From assembly GCA_034766995.1 (NCBI GenBank), contig CM068322.1, positions 5,731,589 through 5,795,588 of the forward strand: a DNA stretch of 64,000 nt, read 5' to 3'. The notes under the pieces were generated by a model. That model had not been told where the DNA came from, searched no databases, and saw only the letters and a program-made list of their open reading frames with translations. This DNA comes from Acanthacorydalis orientalis (taxonomy: Eukaryota; Arthropoda; Insecta; Megaloptera; Corydalidae). The translations under genes and the position numbers were made by a program. Positions 1 through 10,275 of this stretch are shown here, in pieces; the first letter of the stretch is position 1, and each line of letters starts with the position of its first letter.

Positions 1-1
1 C

Positions 2-550
2 AGAAAGTCATGGGTTAAGCCTAGATAACCATCAACTCCAGCGGCGAAGCCAAATATCCATGGATCCAAGCTCATGCTCTGTATTTGGTGGGATCATAAG
101 GGTGTGATCTACTATGAGCTACTCAAACCGAATAAAACCATCACTGGGGATCGCTACCGACTACAATTGATGCGCTTGAGCCGTGCATTGAAGGAAAAGC
201 GGCCGGAATACTTTGAAAGACACGACAAAGTGATTTTTCGGCACGACAATGCTCGTCCGCACGTCGCAAAACCGGTCAAAACATACTTGGAAACGCTCAA
301 ATAGGAAGTTCTACTCCACCTGCCGTATTCTTCATTGCTTCTTCTGATTACCACTTGTTTCGATCCTGTCTGGCCTGCTGGCCTGACAGGCCTGATGGCC
401 TGTCTGGGCAGAAGCTCACTTCTTATGAGGATTGCAAAAAATGGGTCGATTCGTAGATTGCATCTAAAGGCGTTCTTCCGACGTGGTATTCGTCTCCTGC
501 CCGAAAGATGAAACAAAGTAGTGGCTAACGATAGACAATACTTTGACTGA
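2..550 (+). pseudogene. Mariner transposase C-terminal pseudogene (DD34D type)
   Basis: The translation shows the mariner catalytic core. WVKP and HGSK precede the CIWWDHKGVIYYELLKP block (about 77-130). The second catalytic aspartate is in FRHDNARPH (about 235-262). A frame change then leads to IASSDYHLFR (about 332-362), which carries the third aspartate. SYEDCKKWVDS follows at about 420-454, and the end reads FFRRGIRLLPER to QYFD at 474-550. Disabling changes seen are a TAA at 26-28, TAG at 302-304, a frameshift near 330, TAG inside SYEDCKKWVDS-stop-IASK, another frameshift near 470, and TGA where the LPERW tryptophan is expected. In a working element this enzyme cuts and pastes the transposon at TA sites. 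This copy cannot encode an active enzyme. Confidence 0.85.
369..402. repeat. Four GGCCTG units inside the mariner pseudogene
   Basis: GGCCTG begins at 372, 380, 389 and 397 (spacing 8, 9 and 8 bases). It lies where related transposases encode the segment after HLFRS. It looks like a local slippage or duplication and is markedly GC-rich for this window. Confidence 0.8.
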
Positions 551-622
551 TATGTTTTTTTCAATTTCATGTAAAATATCTTTTTTCATGAAGAAAACGT
601 TACGAATTAATTCCAACACACA

Positions 623-1333
623 ATAATTATGGTAAAATTTGTTATAATAGATAAGTTAGGATTATAATAGTTATTATTGTTATTAATTGGTGTCATATAT
701 TTACTTAAATATTATATTTTTATTTTGAAATGCCCAAATAGTTTGGGATACATTCGAAAGTAGAAATATTAAATAATACAGAAAAGCTAATTATATTCAA
801 ATAAGGCATGTGTTACCTTTATATAAACTGTTTTTCCTGAAATCCGAGCCTTAATTATAAATAATAGTTGAAATTATAGATCGATTATAAAATATTTATA
901 CTATTAAAAATTTATAGAAAAATAATATAACTTTTATTTAAAACTGGAATGTTTTGCAGGTAACAACACAACACTATATATTCTCCGAAAATTCAATATA
1001 AATGAGAGAGTCAGTTGCGTAAATGAAATAATAAATACAACAATTGATAAAAAAAATGATTGAAATGAATATAAGTAATTAAATTTAGTTATTGATTTAA
1101 TTCTAATATTCCATGAAGAGTGGCTATTTTAAATAATTTACATTTAGTAATCGACTAACTTGTCACAAGGTTAGATTCTATGTACACACTATTCTTAACA
1201 AAACTTCTACCAATAATTAAACAATAATTAGTGCTTCGAATACATATATGTAATTGGAGTACGTCTAGACTTAATGATTGCTTACATTAATGTTCGTCAA
1301 ATAATGACAGGTATGCAAATTGATTTTCGTATA

Positions 1334-1337
<4 letters not shown>
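623..1337. other. AT-rich spacer, nothing recognised
   Basis: No open frame with coding character, repeat family member or structured element was seen here. Confidence 0.6.

Positions 1338-1390
<53 letters not shown>
1338..1390. repeat. (TA)n microsatellite
   Basis: An uninterrupted TA dinucleotide run of about 53 bp. Confidence 0.95.
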
Positions 1391-1392
<2 letters not shown>

Positions 1393-1544
1393 TATATAGG
1401 AAATTCATACGATTTATTGATTGAATATGTTCTAATTTTATACATATAGTATTGAAATTTATAGTTATTTTGTAACAATTTATATTTTTATATCAAAATC
1501 AAAAGAAATAATTCCTGTAATATAATCAATATTTCAAGCAATAT

Positions 1545-1845
1545 ACTAAATTAATTTTCACAAATGAATTATTTTCTTATATTTAAGAAAAAATTTTAAT
1601 CACAAATATTTCATAATTGATTATCAAAAATTTATGATCGTTGCTTTTGTGGATTTCCATGATTTATGTTTTTCTAAGTTATTATGTTTAAAGAGCTAAA
1701 ATATAAAAAAATGAGGATGATGGCATCACTAACAAAAAATGTTTAAAATGACAAGAAACACATTTTTTGGGGTAAGTAATAAAATCATCTTTGCAAGTGA
1801 ATTTAGCTTCAAATTCTGAACTATATTGTGAAAAATTGTATTACC
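1545..1845. mobile_element. Family A foldback MITE, degenerate copy
   Basis: The left arm contains TTCACAAATGAATTATTTTC (about 1556-1576). The right arm carries the mirror motifs GATGATGGCATCA (about 1717), a GTAAGTAATAAAATCATCTT block (about 1772) and AGTGAATTTAGC (about 1796), then TATATTGTGAAAAA. The arms match the family A consensus derived from the copies at 27690, 35700 and 56174. The inner part of the right arm is shortened. Confidence 0.65.
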
Positions 1846-1989
1846 ATGTTATTTTGATGGGCTTTTTCCTTTTGGAGCTTTTAATTGTATATTTTTCAAA
1901 TTAGTTATATCGTTATATTATAGCATAACATGAATGGAGTAACCTAACAAAATTGAAATAAAAAAGATAATTAAAAAAGTATATTCAAC

Positions 1990-2148
1990 TTAAGATTCCA
2001 CACGAAACTATTTAAAAACTGCAACGTATTTTAGTTCAATTGTATTTAAGTGTAAATTGAACCAAAATACTAAATAAAAAATAACATTACTTTCCTTAAC
2101 TCCTGCGCTCCATTTTAATACTTCCATGTAGATGCCTAAATTAAATCC
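1990..2148 (+). repeat. Family C dispersed repeat, copy 1
   Basis: This matches 20158-20349 across its length: a TTCCACACGAAACTATT start, a TTTTAGTTCAATTGTATTTA stem followed by AATTGAACCAAAATA, CTTAACTCCTGC, and CTTCCATGTAGATGC. It ends at ATTAAAT directly against a microsatellite, as the other copy does. The central inverted repeat (about 2031-2068) can form a hairpin. Confidence 0.7.

Positions 2149-2204
<56 letters not shown>
2149..2204. repeat. (TA)n microsatellite with a GTATGTAT interruption
   Basis: TA run abutting family C copy 1 on its left. Confidence 0.95.
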
Positions 2205-2208
<4 letters not shown>

Positions 2209-2513
2209 ACGGTAAATAGGTAAAATTTAACAGCGACATGCCCGATTATTTTTTAATAATCAACCAATGAATGTAATAATGACAGTAAATAGAGTTTTTG
2301 AAAGATTTGTCTCTAGCAACTTGTATTTGTAATAAAAAATTCCACAATCTTTAAAACACCCATATGTTTTACATAGGTGTAGGTGTATATTTTTTCAAAA
2401 AATATTGATATATGTGCTAATAATTTTTGTAATATAATTGTATATATTATATTTATGGGTATGTTCTGATTGTACAATGATATATTTCGTATATCAATCG
2501 AAGTAAAAGACTA
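2205..2513. other. AT-rich spacer
   Basis: No gene or repeat was recognised. A short GTGTAGGTGTA motif occurs near 2376. Confidence 0.5.
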
Positions 2514-2602
2514 TATAAACACACACACATACCCACACATACACGCACATACATACATATATATATATACGTTATATATATATATATATATATATAACGT
2601 AT
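2514..2602. repeat. Compound (CA)n/(TA)n microsatellite with ACGTTA palindrome
   Basis: A CA-rich part (ACACACACATACCCACACAT) passes into TA repeats. The segment from about 2567 to 2602 begins ATACGTTATATA and ends TATATAACGTAT, a perfect palindrome whose arms extend past the simple TA run. Confidence 0.85.
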
Positions 2603-3036
2603 GTCAAAGAATGTTTAAAATAAGTAATTTATTTTTAAAATTATTTATTATATATAAATGAATAAATTTTTATAAATGATATGAATTAAAGCAACCAGAT
2701 CTTAAAATATATCATCAAATATACGTTGAAATGTATAATGTTCAGTACAATTTTGAAAGTAAATGATTTCTATTAAAATAAAAAAAAGTGAAAATCGAAA
2801 CAAAATGGAATATGAATATCCTGTTTAATGATACGAATATATTTTTATTAAAAATGTGTCAATAAATGTCCAGAAATTTTAATTACACACTATTAAGGAA
2901 AGTTTGTAATTTATGATGAAACGAATTAATTTTCGGGAGCACTAAAAATTTATAAATTTTATATAGCGAAGTAAAGTTATTAAGTACGGAAATTGTTTTA
3001 TATGTTTAAATTGTGTTTTTTTGTAAAAGAACAACA
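2603..3036. other. AT-rich spacer
   Basis: No supported feature was seen. Confidence 0.5.
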
Positions 3037-3100
3037 CATATACACACACACCAATATATATATATATATATTTATATATTACACACGCAAACATATTCGT

Positions 3101-3170
<70 letters not shown>
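3037..3170. repeat. Compound (CA)n/(TA)n microsatellite
   Basis: Two CA-rich patches (about 3037-3052 and 3082-3092) alternate with TA runs. The longest TA run is at about 3104-3169. Confidence 0.95.
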
Positions 3171-3171
<1 letters not shown>

Positions 3172-3657
3172 AATAATTTCTCTATATAAGTTTCAAATAA
3201 AATATTAACGATATTTTTCTTAAAGATCTGCCACATTTAGAATGTAAACAATTAAAACTAATATAGTAATACGAGCTTTGAAATATATGACTACCTAACT
3301 GCCTTCATCCAAAATTAGTAAAAAACTTTTGTTGAATTGTAAGAAAAACAAAGATAAAAATGTATTTTGGGGTGTTGGAATTGTTAGTTATTTTATATGT
3401 CTACACAATATAGAGGTACCAATGAAATAATACATTTTGTATTGAGCAGTAAGATAGAGTTTTGAAATTCTTTTGAAAATGAAATCTGACTCTGGTCTTA
3501 TGCAAACAATTTGTATTTGTAAAGATGTATTCATTCTAATTTTTAAATTATAAAAATATTTATATAGATATTAGATTAAAAATGGATTCAATTGTATTTA
3601 TAATGAAAACCTATAAAATCTTTCTTTAACATTAATTTTTCAGACTCACAGACAGAA
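3171..3657. other. AT-rich spacer
   Basis: No gene or repeat was recognised. Confidence 0.5.
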
Positions 3658-3691
3658 ACAGACACGCAAAAACACGCTCAAACACGTGCAA

Positions 3692-3738
<47 letters not shown>
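3658..3738. repeat. (CA)n followed by (TA)n microsatellite
   Basis: Imperfect AAACACGCAAACACG units become (CA)n at about 3690-3712 and then (TA)n to 3738. Confidence 0.95.
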
Positions 3739-3741
<3 letters not shown>

Positions 3742-3889
3742 ACCTTACATATGCCAAATGGTATAGAAAATATATAAAGTATATTTAATTCTTACTCAGT
3801 CTTCAAATCACAAAAAAAATATGAACTTAAGTATGGTATTTGAAATTAATATATTATATTTATTATTGAATTTCACGCCTTTAGTAACT

Positions 3890-4090
3890 ATTGACATTAT
3901 TTTCACAACTGAACTCTTTTCTTACACATAAATTACAAGAAAAATGTTTAGTAAATGATTACTCAGTTTTATGGCGATGCTAATAACTTTAGCGTTAAAG
4001 TACAGAAAAATGTTTCTAAAAAAATGTTTTTTATATCATAGTTCACTGAAGAGTCGCTATCAAAATCTGTATAAGCAATAACCTAAACTG
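3890..4090. mobile_element. Family A foldback MITE, degenerate fragment
   Basis: It shows TTTTCACAACTGAACTCTTTTC, GGCGATGCTAATAA and AAAGTACAGAAAAA in family A order, then a mirror GAAGAGTCGCTATCA and TATAAGCAATAA. Divergence is high. Confidence 0.45.
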
Positions 4091-4111
4091 TGTAAGAGTT
4101 TTCAGATCATA

Positions 4112-4142
4112 TATAATATGTTCTATAATAGAACATATTATA
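4112..4142. repeat. Perfect 15-bp palindrome
   Basis: TATAATATGTTCTAT, a single A, then its exact reverse complement. A third partial TAGAACATGA follows directly. Confidence 0.9.
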
Positions 4143-4238
4143 GAACATGATCAAGCGTTTAAATAAAATGCTATATAGTTACTCTGTTTCAAATTATGCA
4201 CTTGTGTAAAATATGATATATAAACAAATATATTGACA

Positions 4239-4240
4239 TA

Positions 4241-4326
<86 letters not shown>
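4239..4326. repeat. (TA)n microsatellite, left of a mariner insertion
   Basis: A TA run with ACATAT interruptions, ending at the left ITR of the mariner at 4327. TA resumes on the far side at 5651. Confidence 0.95.
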
Positions 4327-4330
<4 letters not shown>

Positions 4331-5650
4331 CTGTCCAAGGTCTGGTACCGAAAAAAATACATGACGTCAATTATTGTTTAATTTTATTTAAAGACATTTC
4401 TTCTCAGTTAATATAACACTGGAAGCGATTAAATATATTTTAGACGCAGTCACTGTACTTCATTTTCATAATCGCCCTTAAAACTTCAGTCGAAGTCTTT
4501 TTAAATGACCTGAATAGTGTCAAAAGCTTTCTTTTCGTTATCAACTTAAGTATTAGAAATAGCCAGAAGTTACTTGCAGTCAAATCAAGCAAATACGGGA
4601 AGTGTTCGTGTACTGTGATGCATTTTTGGCCAAGAAATCGCGTACAATATTAAATTTGTGCGACTGAGCATTATCGTACAGAAGCACCAAGAACACTACT
4701 CCTGGTATTCAGGCCGAACTCGAAGAATCCTGGGCACTAATGAACTTAACTGTCGAAGTACCGTAAAACTCCAAATTGATCAATTCGATGAAACCTGTTT
4801 CACAAATGATTCCGAATACTTAAATAATCCGCGTTCATTGTTTAACTTTCCGGTACGAACTCCTTGTAGACAGTTCCTTTCAAATCGAAGAAAAGGGCTA
4901 GCAATGTTTTGATTCGGATGTTTTGCATGCGCACTTTCTTCTGTTTTGGATCTGTCATTCCAGACTCTTCTGCTCTGTGAGTAGCTCATATTAAGAGAAC
5001 CATGTTTCGTTACCCGATACGATGTTTTTCATGAAATCTGGATCAATATTGGTTGCTCGTAGCATGTTTTTGCGGTGTTCAACTCGGGTATCATTTTGAT
5101 CCTCTGTGTGTGATACGAATAGTGCACAAATCTTTTATTTGTCCAAATCCTCGATTGAAATTTGTTGTACAGTGTTTTTAGGTATGCCAGTGAAATCCAC
5201 GATGAGTCATGCAAAAACACAGTGGTCAGATCGAAGGATTTCAAGCACTTTGTGTTCAATTTCAAAAGTACATCTTGTTTTTGACGGCTGTGCTCGTAAA
5301 GCGTCTACGATGTCTTCCCTATTGTCAATAAATCGAGCATACAATCTGAAAACGCTGGAACGATCCAAACAATCACTACCGTACACACTTTCATCATTTA
5401 ATACTTTTCGACAGCTATGTTTTCTAGTTTAAAACAAAGTCTAATATTGGATCTATTTTCCATAGTCTTTCTCGACGAGTGTCAATTAGGTACTGTCACA
5501 TCTAACGTCATAACTAATGATGATGTTATACTAGCGCATTGAATTTTCGGTAGCCATAGCTGAAATGTCAAGCTTCATAATGCGACCACTTATCAACAGT
5601 TGGCATAGCAGGATTTTTTTTAAATCTGTCCTACCAGACCCCGGACAGAC
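4327..5650 (-). mobile_element. Complete but decayed mariner-like element in a (TA)n tract
   Basis: The left end GACTGTCCAAGGTCTGGTAC (4329 on) and the inverted right end GTCTGTCCGGGGTCTGGTAG (from 5650 inward) agree at about 16 of 21 bases. The length of about 1.32 kb is normal for mariner. Both flanks are TA repeats, consistent with insertion at TA, although the exact target duplication cannot be told from the repeat. The transposase remnant runs on the minus strand between the ITRs. Confidence 0.85.
4540..5463 (-). pseudogene. Mariner transposase pseudogene, catalytic residues lost
   Basis: Minus-strand reading gives MENRSNIRLCFKL from an ATG at 5463, then REDIVDALRAQPSKTR (helix-turn-helix linker region), IVDFTGIPKNTVQQ (second HTH) and RVEHRKNMLRATNIDPDF. 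GNETWFS follows at about 5010, where GDETW is usual in the family, then YDNAQSHKFNIVRDFLAKN (about 4670) and LTASNFWLF (about 4570), where the family has APSDFxLF. So the first and third catalytic aspartates read as asparagine, the DNA second aspartate is kept, and spacing between the last two is near 34 residues. Many frameshifts and stops are present (for example after VEKY and after the YDNA region). It is an old, dead copy. Confidence 0.85.
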
Positions 5651-5676
5651 TATATATATATATAAAGAGAGAGAAA
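5651..5676. repeat. (TA)n then (GA)n, right of the mariner insertion
   Basis: The TA run continues the tract left of 4327 and changes into AGAGAGAGAAAG. Confidence 0.9.
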
Positions 5677-6794
5677 GACTTTTTCGATTATAATATGGTA
5701 AAACTAATATAATATTTTACATTTTAATGTAAATTTATAACTAAATAAAAAAAAGGCACTAAGTAATAAGAAACTTAATTTGATATTAAAGAGAGCTACC
5801 AAATAAAGAAAAAATAAAAACATTTTTACTATGTTATTGTCATTAATTAAATATCTGTCAATTAGTTATGTTCAGTTGCTAAAAACTGACTATTTAGACC
5901 ATTTTTATTCAGATATCTTTTTTAATTGATGATTAAAATGTACTTTTTTGCAAGTTTAACTATTTTTCAATATAACAGGCATTTACCTAACGTACAATAC
6001 ATCAATCTCTTAAATATTGTTGTATATAGATTGATTGTGGGTTTACTTTTATTTGATGGATTATAAGTAATATTATTCCAATTTACTTTTACATTTGTTT
6101 TGGAATTTTAATTCCTGACTTAATAATAAACAATAAAGGTATTTTGACAACTATGTATCAATTATTAAGTTTATAACATATTTTGCTTCAAAAAGACGTC
6201 TAAGATTTACTTTTAAAAAAGTGACCGCAATGGGTCACTGTTTATATTACAGAGTTTTCACTTTCGAAAACATTTCCATGTTGTTTGACCGCCACTTTCA
6301 TGAACTCGGGATTCAAATGAAATTAAGTTCATATAAAATATGTATGTGTACATATTTGTTGGAAAAGTTTATTCGAAAATGTTTGTATATAAGATATTAA
6401 AAATAATATGAAAGGGTTTTTGAAAGGATTTAAATGTGGTACTTTTCACTAGTATAAATAACAAATATCATAGACTGAAACAATTTTTTTACAGAAATAA
6501 ACGCACTTTTATGAATTAAAAATATTTTACATACATATGAAATATTTTAGAAGGCAATTTATTTATTTACATTTTACATTAAAATTATTGTTATTTGCAA
6601 AATTTTCGAAATTTATAGAAAATCTCATCTAAAATACTGAAAGGTTTTAAATTAAATCGATAGATAATCAGAATTGAATTTATTAGAAAATAAATAATCT
6701 AATACAACAAATAATTGTTTGTGAATGATTTCCTAGTCCAAAAATAATAATAAAATTTAGAATAAAAAATATAAATATGATAGTCTTTGTTATT
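5677..6794. other. AT-rich spacer with one small hairpin
   Basis: Only AGTGACC and its exact complement GGTCACT around GCAATG (6220-6239) stands out. No gene was recognised. Confidence 0.5.
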
Positions 6795-7090
6795 TTAGAT
6801 CATCCAGTGTCCATTTTCTACTACTGACTGGCATGTGTGACTTCTGCAGGTAAATATTAGAAACCAGTTTTAAATTGGTTTTATGTAAGTTTATATGAAT
6901 TGTATTTATAAGTTATAAAATATGGCGTTGAATTTCATGACTATTTACTTACTTAATATATTAGTTTTATTGATAAATGTATTCTTTATTTTCTTTAATA
7001 TATAATTACTACTTTGTTTATCCCTTTATTTTCAATTTTTATTATTTAAATTATATTATTAATGTATTTGATATCATGTTCCATTTTTAA
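6795..7090 (+). repeat. Family B dispersed repeat, copy 1
   Basis: It begins near CCAGTGTCCATTTTCTACTA, followed by CTGGCATGTGTGACTTCTGC and AGGTAAATATTAGAAACCAG, TTTTAAATTGGTTTTATG, a CTATTTACTTACTTAATAT block and a TTTTTATTATTTAAATTATA end. The same order is found at 21725 and 24958. No coding capacity or terminal repeats were recognised. Confidence 0.65.
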
Positions 7091-7120
7091 TAAGTATATA
7101 TGAAATATTGTGTTTGTTAT

Positions 7121-7125
<5 letters not shown>

Positions 7126-7174
<49 letters not shown>
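7126..7174. repeat. (TA)n microsatellite
   Basis: A TA run ending in three TTA units. Confidence 0.95.
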
Positions 7175-7175
<1 letters not shown>

Positions 7176-7179
<4 letters not shown>

Positions 7180-7586
7180 ATTATTACACGGATTACATAT
7201 TCATTTATAAACACCGTTTAGACTATACATATTCCTGATTTCTATTTTGTGTTTAAATTGGTTTTTCGGTGTTTGTTTTGCTTTCAAAGCTTTTTTATAT
7301 GTATTTCTAGAATTTTTATATTTTATATGAGCTTATAGAGGATTAAAAGCACATAATATCATTCATTCATCTGAATTGCCTATCTATAATAGTATGTATT
7401 TAAGAGTGGCCTTCTAAAAATTATAAACATCAGTTACATATAAGTTTTATGGATTAATTAAATATAAATTATTATTTTTCAAAAATTGGCATAAATTATA
7501 TGCCATAGAGACGTATTAAATTTCATTCTCTTAATAAACTATATTTTTTATGAAAGATTTATTTTCATTTCAATAAGGGTTGTTGG

Positions 7587-7588
<2 letters not shown>
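7176..7588. other. AT-rich spacer
   Basis: Nothing was recognised apart from ATAAATTATATGCCAT near 7490. Confidence 0.5.

Positions 7589-7636
<48 letters not shown>
7589..7636. repeat. (TA)n microsatellite
   Basis: Uninterrupted TA run. Confidence 0.95.
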
Positions 7637-7641
<5 letters not shown>

Positions 7642-7779
7642 AAACGCTTGTTTTTGAAATAAAACTCTATTTTCTATTAATTAATAAATTTATGCAAATT
7701 TCAACATTCACATAAGAAAATTGAATTCGTTGATTTATTCATTAAAAACTCGGACATTTTTGTTCGAATCGATCATTGT

Positions 7780-8215
7780 TAGAATACTTATTAGAGGACG
7801 GAATAAAATAAATAAGAATAAAAAACATCCAATCCATCATCATTCGTCTTGAATCCTTTTTACGTTCTATCGAACGAAGGACTTGCGATCAATAGCACCA
7901 CACTGATTCATAATTCACTTTCGTTGCGAGTTTTCTTGTACGCGTGTTCATTATTTGGTTCGGAACGTCGAACCGTTGCCCCTGTGAATTGCAAATAAGT
8001 TTTGTAAGAGCGTATCGTTACGACAACGTCGACGGCTCGACCGATTTCGTCGCCCCACGACCACCGAATCTGTATCACCGGTTTCATTTACTTACAGGGG
8101 ATGCGTGAACTTTCTTGTTTGAGAAGCCACATCAAAAGGTTCCCCTATCGAATGACCGGCTTTTGTGTGAAAGACGACACAATTGAAGAAGACGACAGAA
8201 TTTGTCTATATATAC
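7780..8215. promoter_or_regulatory. GC/CpG-richer island, function unknown
   Basis: The base composition rises sharply, with many CpGs (GAACGTCGAACCGTTGCC, ACAACGTCGACGGCTCGACC). It sits in a region otherwise near 80% A+T. Such islands in insect DNA are often exons, promoters or conserved enhancers, but no protein similarity was recognised, so the regulatory label is an inference from composition only. Confidence 0.3.
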
Positions 8216-8241
8216 ACATACTCATATACAGACAAACATAA
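8097..8241 (+). other. Possible short exon or small ORF after an acceptor-like site
   Basis: TTCATTTACTTACAG (ending 8096) resembles a 3' splice site. GGG and an ATG at 8101 follow, with a 46-codon frame starting MRELSCLRSHIKRF and ending with TAA at 8239-8241. The same CTTACAG read on the minus strand is a GTAAGT donor, so the strand is ambiguous, and the minus frame before it is also open. The last third of the frame runs into low-complexity TA/CA sequence. No homology was recognised. Confidence 0.2.
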
Positions 8242-8247
8242 ATAAGA

Positions 8248-8268
8248 ATATATATATATATATATATT
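8248..8268. repeat. Short (TA)n microsatellite
   Basis: About ten TA units. Confidence 0.9.
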
Positions 8269-9239
8269 CCTGTTTTGTTTTTTGGTTTTTTAGTAGATAA
8301 CAAGGAAAGTGTATTAATTTTTTTATCAACTTTAATAAGACTTTTAAAAATGCTTTCATTAAATTAAATTCTACCGAGAAGCAAAATTCCATTGATAAAA
8401 AGATAAAAAAATCAAAACAATAAAGTTTTTGCTTGGAAGAAGGTTGATTACCCCTCCTAAAACTCCAATATATGTGTAAAATACGTTAGTCATTATTTTT
8501 ATTTATTTATCTTGATATTTTATGTATTTATCTTAATATTTTATTTATTTACCCTAACATTCTTCAACATACGATTAATTTTAATATATTGTCACGAATG
8601 AAATAGGATAAAAATCGATTACTTTCTTAATAAAATATGACATAGTATTGAACCAAATTTAATATATTAACATATTTAAATAGAATCTAAAGTAATGATG
8701 CAATGTATTATAAAATAAGAAATATTTTGACCAATTATTTCAATTCAAAACGAGAGAAAGTGATTTATTTTTTTAAAATTTTGAGACCTTTTATGAAAAT
8801 AAAGAAAATAAAGATTAATTATACGTATCAAGTCTTCTTGTATTATATAATAAAGTACATCTATACATAATATTAATTTATAAATATTAGAAAAAGTGAA
8901 AGAATAAATATGAGTCAAACAATACCACTCATAGAAAAAAAAAACTGTCGTTAAAAGAAAATTAGAAACCTATGACAGATATCTATTTTTGCGTGAGCAC
9001 AATATAATTCATTATATTTTTTTGCATTAGACAGTATGTGATATCAAATCACGTTTTTGTCCTTCATTTTAGTTTTATTTTTGATTTCCTGATTATTAAT
9101 TATAAAAAGTATATACAAATTTTTTTTTTAGATTTGAAGTAAAAATTATTTAAATCAATAAAATCTGATCAATGGCAAGTTTATGTAATGATTTTATTAA
9201 TATAATTTATTTGGTTTGATCATATGGTGCAATCGAGTT
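8269..9239. other. AT-rich spacer
   Basis: A small TTTATTTATCTTGATATTTTA-like unit is repeated about three times at 8500-8560. No gene was seen. Confidence 0.5.
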
Positions 9240-9440
9240 TATCAATAATACGCTCCTTCTAGTACTAGGCAAGAACGACCTTGTAGCCTTTTATTGTCAA
9301 TAAATGTAGTTCTGGCTCTTTGCGCTAAAGAACCAGGATTGAAAAGGGTATCTGTGAGTCGGTTATAACAACCTCCAAAATCAAGTCAGCAAGAAGGGAT
9401 TTTAGGGCTCTGTTTATTAAACTATCAGGTGTCAAAGGTT
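9240..9440. other. GC-richer patch, unassigned
   Basis: The patch around GGCAAGAACGACCTTGTAGC and GGCTCTTTGCGCTAAAGAAC is distinct in composition from its flanks. It was not recognised as coding, RNA or a repeat. Confidence 0.3.
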
Positions 9441-9839
9441 CTTATTATCACATTATTAAAAATGATCTTCATTTAAACATAATTTAAATAACAACTAGAT
9501 ACTAAATTAAAATTTTATTAGTAATGAACCATTCTTCTATCAGAGCGCGTAAATAAATTTAAACAATTAAAAAATTTACAGCGAGAAAACCCAATATGTC
9601 TTTATACAAACACCATTATTTTCTAAAAAAATGTGTATGTGAGGCCATCCATGGTTGAAGTGAAACTTCCGAGCTGTAAATATAGAATACTTTTTTTTAA
9701 TATTTCTTTCCTAGTATACTCTCTTTACGAGGAAACAATACTCTGTTTATATATTTAGTATAAATATAAATTATATCGTGTGAATTTTGCATCAACATAG
9801 TTTAAAAATGAAACAATTGGTTTGTGATAGTTTAAATAT

Positions 9840-10045
9840 ATAAAACTGTACACGGATTCGTACCATTGTACTACACCACACCCGACCACTCCCCACTCCC
9901 AAGCGTACCCCCACTCCGTTTCGGCACAAAATTTTGTTTTACAGCATTTCGACTTGTACCGCTGGCACGGTCCCATCCCTATGCACTTAATTTCCTTCAC
10001 ACAATTTTGTTTCACAACAATTCGACTCGTGTCTACCGTGCCCAA
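9840..10045. other. GC-richer patch with an internal direct repeat
   Basis: The C-rich stretch CCACACCCGACCACTCCCCA leads into two imperfect copies of a unit of about 45-50 bp at about 9925-9974 and 9999-10043. Each has CACAxAATTTTGTTT, then ATTCGACTxGT (TTTCGACTTGT in the first), then ACCG and GGCACGG or CCGTGCC. Open frames exist on both strands but have no recognisable product. Confidence 0.45.
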
Positions 10046-10205
10046 AAAAGTTTAACTTCCAAAATAAACGTGTGGATTGATATATCACGAAATTGCTATA
10101 TATTGATCGTTTTTTTTTGTTATAATATAAAAAAATATAATAAAATAGTCATATTTAGCATCAGTAAGTTATATAACAATTCATTTAACAATTACAGGAC
10201 AAAGA

Positions 10206-10275
10206 AATTCAACGAGAAATTCCTCGTTGAATTAGTTGCATTATTTAGTTGCATGATCTTATGATCATGCAACTA
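10206..10275. repeat. Two adjacent perfect hairpins
   Basis: Hairpin 1 pairs AATTCAACGAG (10206-10216) with its complement at 10223-10233 across a 6-base loop. Hairpin 2 pairs TAGTTGCATGATC (10246-10258) with 10263-10275 across a 4-base loop. Confidence 0.9.

Larger units (their letters stand above)
1..622 (+). mobile_element. Mariner-like element, 3' part, cut by the window edge
   Basis: This is the 3' half of a degenerate mariner (Tc1/mariner superfamily) element. The remnant of its transposase is in plus orientation and ends at 548-550. After it comes about 70 bp of AT-rich trailer. The probable right terminal repeat is around 600-622, which read inward on the minus strand begins TTGTGTTGGAATTAATTCG and resembles other mariner ends, but no partner ITR is in the window to confirm it. 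The left half lies before base 1. Identity as mariner is firm; the exact right end is a guess. Confidence 0.8.

Noticed and set aside
154..570. A 138-codon minus-strand frame
   Set aside because: It is the antisense of the mariner transposase remnant, whose plus-strand motifs are clear.
7755..7775. TTGTTCGAATCGATC resembles a tRNA B box
   Set aside because: No matching A box or cloverleaf could be drawn around it.
9290..9340. Possible small structured RNA (GGTTCTTTAGCGCAAAGAGC on the minus strand)
   Set aside because: No family structure recognised and no paired stem beyond chance.
9866..10264. A 132-codon plus-strand frame
   Set aside because: Its second half is AT-rich low complexity, the first half covers a duplicated C-rich patch, and the opposite strand is also open. 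No family motif.
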